A stretch of 64,000 nucleotides of DNA from Myxococcales bacterium (lineage in GTDB: Bacteria > Myxococcota > Myxococcia > Myxococcales > Myxococcaceae): contig PMBV01000529.1 of NCBI GenBank assembly GCA_003153055.1, positions 17,373 to 81,372 on the forward strand, read 5' to 3'. The translations under genes and the position numbers were made by a program. The first letter of the stretch is position 1. Every line of letters starts with the position of its first letter. A model generated the notes under the pieces. The model searched no databases and was not told where the DNA came from. It worked only from the letters and a program-made list of their open reading frames with translations. Positions 34,278 to 41,771 of the stretch are shown here, piece after piece.

Positions 34278-35726
34278 TTGGGTCAGCTCGTCACGCTTCC
34301 ATCATTGAATGCCCCCGCCGAGAAGTCGTGTGCCTCGAAGTCGTGCGGCTCGTCGGAGAGCCAAGACGACCTCCCCGCAGACGTGTGGGAAAAGGTGAAG
34401 GACCACCCCTGTTACTCGGAGGAGGCCCACCAGTACTTCGCCCGCATGCACGTGGCCGTGGCGCCGGCCTGCAACATCCAATGCAATTACTGCAACCGGA
34501 AGTACGACTGTTCCAATGAGTCGCGCCCCGGAGTGGTGTCCGAGAAGCTGACGCCCGAAGAGGCGGTGCGGAAGGTGACGGCGGTGGCCAACGAGGTGCC
34601 CGAGCTGTCGGTGCTGGGCATCGCCGGGCCCGGTGACGCGTGCCACGACTGGAAGAAGTCGAAGGCCACGCTCGAGCTGGTGAAGGCGCGCGTTCCCGAC
34701 CTCAAGCTGTGCCTGTCGACCAACGGGCTGGCGCTGCCCGACTGCGTCGACGACATCGCCGAGCTCGGCATCGACCACGTCACCATCACCATCAACATGG
34801 TGAACCCGGAGATCGGCGCTCGCATCTACCCGTGGGTCTACTTCAAGGGGAAGCGGTACCACGGGGTCGAGGCCTCGACGCTGCTCCACGAGCGGCAGAT
34901 GCTGGGTCTCGAGATGCTGGTGGCGCGGAAGATTCTGGTGAAGGTCAACTCGGTGATGATTCCGGGCATCAACGACGTGCACCTGCTCGAGGTGAGCAAG
35001 GTGGTGAAGGCGAAGGGCGCCTTCCTCCACAATGTGATGCCGCTCATCTCCGAAGCCAAGCACGGCACGCACTTCGGGCTCACCGGCCAGCGCGGCCCCA
35101 CGGCGAAGGAGCTGCAGGGCCTGCAGGATCGCTTGGGCAACGGCACCAAGCTGATGCGGCATTGTCGCCAGTGCCGGGCCGACGCGGTGGGCCTGTTGGG
35201 AGAGGACCGAGGCCAGGAGTTCAACCTCGCCGCGCTCCCCGAAACGGTGGAGTACGACCCGACGCTGCGCGAGGCCCACCGGGAGGTCATCTCGAGGGAG
35301 CGGAGCGAGCACTCCGAGACCAAAGAAGCGGCGGTGGCCGAGCTCAAGCAGCTCCCCGACGCCGCGCCGGTCCTCATCGCGGTGGCGACTCGCGGTGGCG
35401 GGCGCATCAACCAGCACTACGGCCACGCCAAGGAGTTTCAGGTCTTCGAGGCCTCGTCGGCCGGCGTGAAGTTCATCGGCCACCGGAAGGTCGAGACCTA
35501 CTGCCAGGGTGGCTGGGGAGAAGACGCCTCGCTCGACGCGTCGCTCCAGGTGCTCGAAGGGGTGAAGGCCGTTCTCTGCGCCAAGGTCGGCGCTTGCCCG
35601 AGGGAGGGCCTCGAGGCAGCGGGCATCGTGGTCTCGGACCAGTACGCCTACGAGTGGATCGAAGCGGGCATCGCGGCCTGGTACGCGGCGTACGTGGGCG
35701 AAGTCATGGTTGGAAAGACAGCCTGA
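34278..35726 (+). CDS. nifB: FeMo-cofactor biosynthesis protein NifB (radical SAM + NifX-like domain)
   Basis: 482 residues from a TTG with AAGGAG five bases upstream, inside a short sigma54 leader. The radical SAM cluster motif is Cys65-X3-Cys69-X2-Cys72 (CNIQCNYC), preceded by HPCYSEEAHQYFARMHVAVAP and followed by KYDCSNESRPGV, all NifB hallmarks. From about residue 355 a NifX/NafY-like domain is fused (VATRGGGRINQHYGHAKEF). NifB builds the 8Fe-9S-C NifB-co with SAM, the precursor of every nitrogenase active-site cofactor. First gene of the nifBZT operon. Confidence 0.96.
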   Translation: MGQLVTLPSLNAPAEKSCASKSCGSSESQDDLPADVWEKVKDHPCYSEEAHQYFARMHVAVAPACNIQCNYCNRKYDCSNESRPGVVSEKLTPEEAVRKVTAVANEVPELSVLGIAGPGDACHDWKKSKATLELVKARVPDLKLCLSTNGLALPDCVDDIAELGIDHVTITINMVNPEIGARIYPWVYFKGKRYHGVEASTLLHERQMLGLEMLVARKILVKVNSVMIPGINDVHLLEVSKVVKAKGAFLHNVMPLISEAKHGTHFGLTGQRGPTAKELQGLQDRLGNGTKLMRHCRQCRADAVGLLGEDRGQEFNLAALPETVEYDPTLREAHREVISRERSEHSETKEAAVAELKQLPDAAPVLIAVATRGGGRINQHYGHAKEFQVFEASSAGVKFIGHRKVETYCQGGWGEDASLDASLQVLEGVKAVLCAKVGACPREGLEAAGIVVSDQYAYEWIEAGIAAWYAAYVGEVMVGKTA

Positions 35727-35734
35727 GGAGCGCC

Positions 35735-36019
35735 ATGGAACGGGAAGTCATTGAGCTCGATGGGCCGCCCAAGTTCGAGCCGGGGCAGAAGGTGCGCTCG
35801 ACCAAGGTGGTGAAGAACGACGGCACCTTCGCCGGGAGGGACATCGGAGACGTGTTGGTGAAGAAGGGTGACGTGGGGTACGTGCGCGACGTCGGCACGT
35901 TCCTCCAGCGGTTCTACATCTACGCGGTGGAGTTCGTCGATCGCGGCTCGGTGGTGGGCATGCGCGCGAGAGAGCTCAAGTCCTGTGAGGCCGCGCTGGG
36001 AGGCGCGAAAGTGCCATGA
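35735..36019 (+). CDS. nifZ: NifZ, MoFe-protein P-cluster maturation factor
   Basis: 94 residues, nine bases after nifB, with GAGGAG in the gap. The N-terminal half has KFEPGQKVRSTKVVKNDGTF, and GDVGYVRDVGTFLQRFYIYAVEF is the NifZ core. NifZ helps form the second P-cluster of the MoFe protein. Its ATGA overlaps nifT. Being here without nifDK in view suggests that the structural genes are elsewhere in the genome. Confidence 0.92.
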   Translation: MEREVIELDGPPKFEPGQKVRSTKVVKNDGTFAGRDIGDVLVKKGDVGYVRDVGTFLQRFYIYAVEFVDRGSVVGMRARELKSCEAALGGAKVP

Positions 36020-36219
36020 AGGTGATGATCCGGAAGGCCGCTGGTGTCTTGTCTGTCTATGTGCCGAAGAAGGATCTCGAGGAAGCCGTCATCGAGAAGG
36101 AGAAGGAGACCCTCTGGGGTGGCTGGGTGAAGCTCAAGAACGGCTGGGTGCTGGAGTTGCCCGAGATGGCCGAGGACACCCGGCTGCCGGTGACCGTGGA
36201 GGCGAGGAAGCGGGAGTGA
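36016..36219 (+). CDS. nifT: NifT/FixU small protein
   Basis: 67 residues starting in the nifZ stop codon. MKVMIRKAAGVLSVYVPKKDLEE and LWGGWVKLKNGWVLELP are the family core. NifT/FixU is widespread in nif clusters but its exact role is unknown. Last gene of the nifBZT operon; no clear terminator follows before the next gene. Confidence 0.92.
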   Translation: MKVMIRKAAGVLSVYVPKKDLEEAVIEKEKETLWGGWVKLKNGWVLELPEMAEDTRLPVTVEARKRE

Positions 36220-36250
36220 GGTAGACAAAGGCGAACTGGCTTTCTAGTGT

Positions 36251-36280
36251 CCCCCAATTCCATTCGCCGTTCATTGGGGG
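36251..36280 (+). promoter_or_regulatory. Hairpin covering the ribosome binding site of the 36287 gene
   Basis: CCCCCAAT (36251-36258) pairs perfectly with ATTGGGGG (36273-36280), loop of 14 bases. The right arm is also the G-rich ribosome site, six bases before the ATG at 36287. Folding would hide it, so translation may be controlled. It could alternatively be the transcription terminator of nifT, though no T run follows. Confidence 0.45.
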
Positions 36281-36286
36281 GAAGCC

Positions 36287-37666
36287 ATGGCTGCTCAGAA
36301 GAAGGCCTCAGCTGCGAGCGAGATCAAGTTTGCTGGACTGCCGGCAGCCATCGAGGACGCCCGCGTGGCGGCCGCGTCGACGGACGATGGGCCGAAGGAG
36401 CCGAGTCACTACGACGAGCTGGTGGCGCGGCTGAAGGCGGTGAAGGACCGCTTCCCTCCGGTGTACGAGCAAGGCTTCGTCGGGCCATACCTCGCGACCG
36501 TCGAGGCGCTCGGCCCGGCGAAGTTCGCCAGGGTGCTCGCGTCGGATCCCGACCGCGTCAGCTCCGCTGGGCTCTTGTTCGACCTCGCCCAGGCGATTCT
36601 CCAGCACGGCGAGGGCTACCAGAAGGCACCGACGCGCGCGTACCAGGAGCTCACCTCGGACCTGTACGACGGCTTCTTGAGCGCGGAGGATCGCCACGGC
36701 GTGAAGCCGCCCGACCGAGGGGTTATCCCGCCGCTCGCCAAGTGGGGCAACCCGACCAGTGGTCCGTACACCTGGCCGGTCGACGCCACGGCCTCCTTCG
36801 GGGTGAAGGCGGGCGTGGTCAACTTGCCGCCAGCGAACGCGACCAGCGGCGTCGTCGGCTGGGCTGCGCTGGGGCATGAGACGGCCGGGCACGACATTCT
36901 TCACGCTGACTCCGGCTTGCAAGAAGAGCTGGCCAGCGCGGTGCGCGCGAAGCTCAAACCGCTCGGCCATGGGCTGGCTGACTACTGGGCCGACCGTATC
37001 GACGAGACCGCGTCCGACGTGATGGGCCTGCTCAACATCGGTCCCTCCGCGGGCATCGGCCTCATCGCCCTCTTTCGTGGCTGGAGTCTCGCGATGGGCG
37101 AGCCACCGGTATTGCGCAGCGAGGGCCCCGCCGGCGACGTGCACCCAGCCGACATCGTGCGCGGCTACCTGGCCGCCGAGCTCATCGCGTTGCTCACGTT
37201 CTCGAAGCGAGGCGCCTGGTCGAAGGCCATCGCCCGCGAGACCGACAAAGACCGGAAGACCATCGTCCTTGCGGGAGTGACCATCGCCCCGGCGCTGGCT
37301 CGAAAGTCAGCGCAGATTGTCGCCCAGACGCTCGCATTGACCAAGGTGGCGGCGCTCGAGCAGCACGCCCTGGCCGACATTCAGAACTGGAGTGACGCCG
37401 ACGAGGCGCTCGTCGATGGGGTCAGGGAGGCGTTTCGCACCGGTGGGCCACTGCCCGCGGCTCCAGCGGACCGACCGCTCTATGCGGCCCACCTCGTCGC
37501 CGCGGCCACCGTCGAGGCGGTCACCTCGGGCCAGGGCATCCCAGCGCTGCAGCAGCGGATGATCGCCGAGCTCGACGCCCTGCACGACAAGAACCCGTCC
37601 TGGGGCCCGCTGTTCGTCACCCACCCTGGGCAGCTCCATCGAGACTTCGCGCGGGCTGGCCGGTAG
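36287..37666 (+). CDS. Unknown 459-aa protein with possible metal-binding HETAGH motif
   Basis: I do not recognise the family. There is no signal peptide. The protein is mostly Ala/Leu-rich helix with ordered segments: LLFDLAQAILQHGEGYQKAP, GVIPPLAKWGNPTSGPYTWP, and WAALGHETAGHDILHAD, where HETAGH is HExxxH, followed ~40 residues later by DETASDVMG. The His/Glu/Glu spacing resembles a metal site but is not the usual HExxH metalloprotease motif. VAAFRGWSLAMGEPPVL-like and NPSWGPLFVTHPGQLHRDF segments suggest an enzyme. It lies 67 bp after nifT on the same strand but has no NifA site of its own that I can find; relation to nitrogen fixation is open. Confidence 0.65.
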   Translation: MAAQKKASAASEIKFAGLPAAIEDARVAAASTDDGPKEPSHYDELVARLKAVKDRFPPVYEQGFVGPYLATVEALGPAKFARVLASDPDRVSSAGLLFDLAQAILQHGEGYQKAPTRAYQELTSDLYDGFLSAEDRHGVKPPDRGVIPPLAKWGNPTSGPYTWPVDATASFGVKAGVVNLPPANATSGVVGWAALGHETAGHDILHADSGLQEELASAVRAKLKPLGHGLADYWADRIDETASDVMGLLNIGPSAGIGLIALFRGWSLAMGEPPVLRSEGPAGDVHPADIVRGYLAAELIALLTFSKRGAWSKAIARETDKDRKTIVLAGVTIAPALARKSAQIVAQTLALTKVAALEQHALADIQNWSDADEALVDGVREAFRTGGPLPAAPADRPLYAAHLVAAATVEAVTSGQGIPALQQRMIAELDALHDKNPSWGPLFVTHPGQLHRDFARAGR

Positions 37667-37683
37667 CGCCAAGCTCGTTCCTC

Positions 37684-38088
37684 TTACTCTCCGGTGACTC
37701 GCGGCGCCCCGCTTGCGCCTCTGGCCGGTGGGGCGCCCTTGCCCAGGAATTGGCCCACCAGGACGGCGCAGAGGCCAGCTCCTGTCACGGCCGTGGTGGC
37801 CTGGACGACGACCCAGAGTGGCCCGTGCCTGGCAATGCACACCATGGTGCCCGCGCCGAGTACGAGGGCGACGCTCCCCAGGACAGCCCCGGACGCCGAG
37901 GATGACGCGGCCAACGCTCCGGCCGTGGCGCCGGTTGCAGCGCCGGCCAGGCCGACGACGACGAACGCCATCTCCCACGCCGGCGCCGCGAAAAGGCCAA
38001 TCAGCCCGCCGAAGAGCCCTCCGAGTGCCAGCCCGAGGAGCCGGATTCCCAGTCGCCTCGCGATTCCAAACGCGGTGGTTGTGCGCAT
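37684..38088 (-). CDS. Small membrane protein, four predicted helices
   Basis: 134 residues. Four hydrophobic segments (LLGLALGGLFGGLIGLF, MAFVVVGLAGAATGAT, AVLGSVALVLGAGTMV, VVVQATTAVTGAGLCAVLVG) separated by short loops, with a basic N terminus and a C-terminal Gly/Ala/Pro tail. No family recognised. The glycine-zipper-like helices suggest close packing. It ends 17 bp from the convergent 459-aa gene. Confidence 0.55.
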   Translation of the reverse strand: MRTTTAFGIARRLGIRLLGLALGGLFGGLIGLFAAPAWEMAFVVVGLAGAATGATAGALAASSSASGAVLGSVALVLGAGTMVCIARHGPLWVVVQATTAVTGAGLCAVLVGQFLGKGAPPARGASGAPRVTGE

Positions 38089-38146
38089 GGTGCGAAAGTA
38101 CGCGCGTGGCTGGCGGGCGGCGCCGACAAGCGGCTCGCCGATCGAT

Positions 38147-38188
38147 AACCAATGGTAGGCGATGAGCCAGTCCCGCTCGCCATTGGTT
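38147..38188. repeat. Inverted repeat AACCAATGG / CCATTGGTT
   Basis: Perfect 9-bp arms at 38147-38155 and 38180-38188 with a 24-bp spacer. The right arm touches the last codon of the decayed DUF4139 gene. It shares the core CCAATGGT/ACCATTGG with the inverted repeat at 3145-3185. Confidence 0.55.
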
Positions 38189-39085
38189 CACGGTAGCACC
38201 GTCGGCGAGGAGGGCGCCCGGGCTCGAACACCGCCAGCACGGCCGCTCGCACGGCCGCTCGCACGGCTGCGCGGTCGAAGCGCTTGGTCGGTCCAGCTCA
38301 TCGGGGCGGCGGTGCTGAGGTCGAGCGTCACGGCGCTCCAGTCTTCGCCGGTCTTCTGGCACACCATGGCCCTCAACTGGACGTCGGCCTGGCGGCAATC
38401 GCGGCTCATGCGGCACTGGTAGGCCGGAGCCCAGCGAGCCCCGAGCACGAAGTACTCCAGCACCAGCCGAGCGCTGGTGGGCACACCCGTCACGGCCAGG
38501 ACGGCGTGCACCGATTTGCGGAGTTCGTCAGGCTTGACGTGGGTGGAGGTGGAGGCGAGCGCCACTCGGCGGGTGAGGTCGGCTTCCGTCTCTTGCAGCC
38601 GTCGGACCTCCTCGCGGCCGGCGCGAAGCAGCGCCAAGCGGTCTCCAGGGCCGCCTCGGTCAGCGTCTCGAGGAGCGCGCGGGTCGGCATGGGTGAAGGG
38701 TTGGGGGCGTGACCCTCTTCCGGTACGGGGCGAGGCATCACCGGCACGGCCCGGAGCCGCTCCATCTCGGCCTCGAACTGGGCGACCTTGTCCCGGGCCA
38801 GCTCCAGCGAGCCGCGGACGAGCTCGAGCTCCTGCTGCTCCGGCGCCCGAGGCGGGGTGCCGCGGGGTGGAGCGTGGAGACTCATCCGCACGTTGGATAA
38901 GGCCACCTCGGCACCCTCCGCCTCGACCTTGAGTCGCACCGTGTGGTCGAGCAGCGCGAGCGGGAGGCCGGCGACGAGAGCTCTCGAGAGAGCCCGCCCG
39001 TCACGTTCAACCGCGCCGTGCGCCGCACTGTCGCCCCACGGTGGTACAGCGTGACCGCCTCGACTCGGGTCTCGATCGGCTGCAT
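38188..39085 (-). pseudogene. DUF4139/MuiA-like gene with two frameshifts and missing C terminus
   Basis: Three minus-strand frames join into one protein. Frame 1 starts at the ATG at 39085 (MQPIETRVEAVTLYHRGATVRRTARLNVTG). It passes near 39000 to frame 2 (ALVAGLPLALLDHTVRLKVEAEGAEVALSN...), then near 38640 to frame 3 (LALLRAGREEVRRLQ... to WSAVTLDLSTAAPMSWTDQ). Each switch equals a one-base deletion (or two-base insertion). The order matches the N-terminal DUF4140 domain, coiled coil and start of DUF4139, but the remaining ~200 residues of the family are missing. The end is a GRASGRASGRA run coded by a 12-bp repeat. Two sequencing errors could imitate the shifts, but not the missing end. Confidence 0.75.
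38237..38272 (-). repeat. 12-bp tandem repeat, three copies
   Basis: GCACGGCCGCTC at 38237-38248 and 38249-38260 plus a two-mismatch copy at 38261-38272. It codes GRASGRASGRA at the truncated end of the DUF4139 pseudogene, close to where homology ends, so it may mark the deletion point. Confidence 0.6.
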
Positions 39086-39196
39086 GGTCGTGGACCAAAT
39101 CACGGCGTGCCGTGGACCCCAACTGAAGACGCCGGAATTGGGCATGCGTCGGGGCACGGTCCGGCTTAGCGTGCCAGGAGAGGCTGGGAGGCTGCT

Positions 39197-39913
39197 ATGT
39201 TCGCCATCGCGCTCGCTGTCGCACTCACCGCCGCACCGAACCTCGCCGGCCGCTGGGAGGGGCAGGGCTTCACGCTGGTGCTGGGCGGCAGAGGCTCGGG
39301 CACCATCTCGGACGGGCCGATGGTGCCGCCCGAGCCCATCACCTGGAGGGTCTCGGGCAACACGCTGCTCATCACCCAAGACGGCGACACCATTCCCTAC
39401 GCTATGAGGCTGGAGAAGGACTCGATCACCCTGTCGTCGAGCGTGCTCGAACGCCCCGTGACGCTGAGGCGAGCCGGGTCGGCCAGCGCCAGCCAGGCGC
39501 CCCCGCCGGAGTCGACCCGAGCGCCGCACGGAGGCCAGGAGACGCAAGGACCTCCGGAGGGTACCTGTGAGTCGGCCTGTGCCCACTACGTCGCGTGCGC
39601 CAAGCAAGGCCAAGATGTGCAGAATGCCTGTCTATTTCAGTGCGCTGCGTCGGGCGCCAACCCATATCAACTGGCCGTGTATGTTCAGCTCGACTGTCAG
39701 AGAGCCGTGGCGGTGGTGCTGGCGGCGCAGCTCCAGGCGCTGAAGGCGGCGCAGGGCAACCAGGGGCAAGGTCGCAACCGGAGCAGCCAGTGCGCCGGCT
39801 GTGTGCGTGACGGGAACCAGTGTGTGTGGATCAGCCAGAGCAACTGGGGCACTGGCCCCAACAGCCCGTACTCGGGCGCCGTCTCCTCGTGCGACCCGAG
39901 CTGTTGCAGGTGA
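39197..39913 (+). CDS. Unknown secreted Cys-rich protein (238 aa)
   Basis: GGGAGG precedes the ATG. A short signal peptide (MFAIALAVALTAAPNLA) is followed by a small beta domain (GRWEGQGFTLVLGGRGSGTI ... PITWRVSGNTLLITQDGDTIPYAMRLEKDSITL) of the lipocalin/DUF-type seen in many exported proteins. A Ser/Pro/Gly linker leads to a C-terminal half with about ten cysteines (CESACAHYVACAK, CAGCVRDGNQCVW, CDPSCCR). The Cys half resembles disulfide-rich modules of myxobacterial exported proteins. Function unknown. It is divergent from the DUF4139 pseudogene. Confidence 0.6.
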   Translation: MFAIALAVALTAAPNLAGRWEGQGFTLVLGGRGSGTISDGPMVPPEPITWRVSGNTLLITQDGDTIPYAMRLEKDSITLSSSVLERPVTLRRAGSASASQAPPPESTRAPHGGQETQGPPEGTCESACAHYVACAKQGQDVQNACLFQCAASGANPYQLAVYVQLDCQRAVAVVLAAQLQALKAAQGNQGQGRNRSSQCAGCVRDGNQCVWISQSNWGTGPNSPYSGAVSSCDPSCCR

Positions 39914-39924
39914 GACGAGGGGCC

Positions 39925-40167
39925 TCAGAGGGCCTTGTGCTTGCCGTCACACAGGGCGCCGTTCTGGCTGTGCCTGCAGCCGCACAGATAGACGGTGCCG
40001 CTCTCGGTTGCCTTGAACTCCTTGGGGGCGAAGCTGCTGCCCTGGTGGCTCCCGTCGCACATCGGCTGGCCGTTGGTGCGGCCGCAGCTGCACCACCAGT
40101 AGCTCTTCCCTGCTTCGACCTGTACTGCGTAGGGGGCCTTTTGGGCAATCTTTGGGGCGTCGCTCAT
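39925..40167 (-). CDS. CDGSH iron-sulfur domain protein (two CDGSH sites)
   Basis: 80 residues from the ATG at 40167. Two motifs are visible: CSCGRTNGQPMCDGSH and CGCRHSQNGALCDGKH, each with three Cys and one His for a 2Fe-2S cluster. The double arrangement matches small bacterial and mitochondrial MiNT-like proteins. They are redox or cluster-transfer proteins of the cytoplasm. It ends 11 bp from the convergent Cys-rich gene; no operon partner. Confidence 0.9.
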   Translation of the reverse strand: MSDAPKIAQKAPYAVQVEAGKSYWWCSCGRTNGQPMCDGSHQGSSFAPKEFKATESGTVYLCGCRHSQNGALCDGKHKAL

Positions 40168-40345
40168 CTGTCTTCCTCGGGGTGGAGTGGAGGCGACCGA
40201 GACTGGTCGCCCGGGCACCATACGGGAGCCCACTGGGTGGACCAACGAGGGAGCTCACAACAGACTGGTGCGGTGCTGCACCAGTGGCACCCCGGCACTC
40301 CTCGGCGTGTGCCATGAGGTCGCTCGACGGCCGGCGAGGTGACAC

Positions 40346-40663
40346 ATGTTTGCTCAGTATGGGGCTCCGAGGGCTCCCCGGGCGTGGGCCGTGCTTCAGT
40401 GGCTCACGCTTGGGCTGGCGCTCCTGGCCGGGGCGATTCTGCTCCCTTCGTCGTCGCTGTTCGGCACCAGCGGGTACGGCGGCTACGGCCAGGTCTTCCT
40501 GATGGTCTTGGTGCTCGGAGGGAGCGTCCTCACTGGGCTGGCAGGCCTGGTCGTGGGCGTGGTGGCGATGAGGAAGGGCACCTTGTTCTCATCGCTGTGG
40601 CTCGGCTTTGCCCTCGACCTGTTGGTGCTGGGGCTCCTGGTGGCGCTGGTCTCGCGCCTGTAG
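40346..40663 (+). CDS. Small membrane protein, three hydrophobic segments
   Basis: 105 residues. GCGAGGTGACAC precedes the ATG. Hydrophobic helices span about residues 12-32, 45-72 and 84-104. The sequence between helices 1 and 2 is Gly/Tyr-rich (GTSGYGGYGQ). No family recognised. It ends 13 bp from the convergent AlkD-like gene. Confidence 0.5.
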   Translation: MFAQYGAPRAPRAWAVLQWLTLGLALLAGAILLPSSSLFGTSGYGGYGQVFLMVLVLGGSVLTGLAGLVVGVVAMRKGTLFSSLWLGFALDLLVLGLLVALVSRL

Positions 40664-40676
40664 CCGCGGCGTTCCC

Positions 40677-41447
40677 TCACGCGCGCCTTCGCGGCGGGGA
40701 GCCCTTTGCTGGCCGGTGTTTCTCGGCAGCGGCGCGCCCGAGCCAGCGCTGGCGTTCGGCCTCGGGGAGCTTCTCGATGGCGTAGCGGAGCATCGTTCGG
40801 GGCATCGTCGCCGCGTGTCGGGCGAGGAACTCACGGAGAGGCTCGAGGCCCACGCGGCCCCCCACCTCTCGGAGCATCCACCCGACGGCCTTGTGCATCA
40901 GGTCGTGCTCGTCGCCGACCAGGCGCTCGGCGATGCGGAGGGCGTCTCGGGCGTCCCCCTTTTTGATGAAGTGGAAGCACGCCAGCATGGCGACTCTCCG
41001 CGACCACAGATGGGTCGAGGCCGCCAGCTCGTCGAGGAGCTCCGTGGGCCGGCCGTCGAGCTGCCCGCCGACGATGTCGGGCGCGCTGGTGTCGACCAGG
41101 TCCCAGTTGTTGACGCGGTCGAGGCGTCGCAGGTACAGCCGGAAGATGCCTTCGCGGGTCGCCGGGTCGTGCTTGGCGCGGCGAAACTGGTCGACCAGAA
41201 TGAGCAGGGCGACCAGCCGGTCCTCGTGAACCAAAGAATCGAGCAGGCGTTCGATGTCGCTCAACCCGAGGTCGCGATGGCGCCTGGCCACCGTCCTCAC
41301 GTCGGGGACGCTCACTCCGAGGAAGACGTCGCCTTCGCCGTAGTCACCCTTGCCCGTCTTGAAGTAGCGGGCCGACGACACGGCGCGCCCGGGCGTGGAG
41401 CGCTCGACGAGCGCTGCGTGGACGCGTTCGACGAGGCCGTGGCTCAT
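40677..41447 (-). CDS. DNA alkylation repair protein, AlkD-like
   Basis: 256 residues. The HEAT-like helical repeats of AlkD glycosylases are recognisable: RYFKTGKGDYGEGDVFLGVSVPDVR, NWDLVDTSAPDIVG, LWSRRVAMLACFHFIKKGD and HKAVGWMLREVG. AlkD removes bulky or cationic alkylated bases without base flipping. The conserved Trp/Asp/Arg set (NWDLVD and WSRR) is in place, so it is probably active. It stands alone, convergent with the small membrane protein. Confidence 0.9.
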   Translation of the reverse strand: MSHGLVERVHAALVERSTPGRAVSSARYFKTGKGDYGEGDVFLGVSVPDVRTVARRHRDLGLSDIERLLDSLVHEDRLVALLILVDQFRRAKHDPATREGIFRLYLRRLDRVNNWDLVDTSAPDIVGGQLDGRPTELLDELAASTHLWSRRVAMLACFHFIKKGDARDALRIAERLVGDEHDLMHKAVGWMLREVGGRVGLEPLREFLARHAATMPRTMLRYAIEKLPEAERQRWLGRAAAEKHRPAKGSPPRRRA

Positions 41448-41771
41448 GTCGCCACCTTAGCCGACAGCCCAGGGGCGAGCGCTCGCGCCAGTCATTGCCG
41501 GGACACATGACCCGTGGGCCGGAGCGCTGGACATAACCATTGGTGACGTTCGCCGCGACCCCGTCGCCCGACGGGTCCGCTTCTGCCGCGGGCGTGAAGA
41601 GCCGAAGAGTGTCGCGGGGAGAAGCCTGTCTTCGATGTGGCGAGGACCTGAGGCCATTCGCTCGAGGTCGAGGGGCTGGTCGGTGGAGGCACGACGGAGG
41701 GTGCCCGTGCCGCCGCGTCCCTTTGGGCGGGTGCGGTCCCTGGTGTCCCTGGTGGCTGTCGCGGTGGACCC
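41448..41771. other. 324-bp stretch without a supported gene
   Basis: Lies between the AlkD-like gene start and the end of the oxidoreductase gene. It holds the promoter side of the AlkD gene and one half-copy of the dispersed motif, ACCATTGGTGACGTT (41536-41550). I found no RNA gene or partner arm. Open frames here have no family signature. Confidence 0.5.

Noticed and set aside
34302..35483. 393-residue open frame antisense to nifB
   Set aside because: Shadow of nifB with His/Arg/Leu-biased composition and no recognisable domain.
36287..37666. Classical HExxH metalloprotease
   Set aside because: The motif is HETAGH, with one residue too many between Glu and the second His; metal binding is possible but the class cannot be claimed.
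41448..41771. Possible RNA gene in the 324-bp gap
   Set aside because: I looked for tRNA-like arms and conserved stems and found only ordinary GC-rich pairing.
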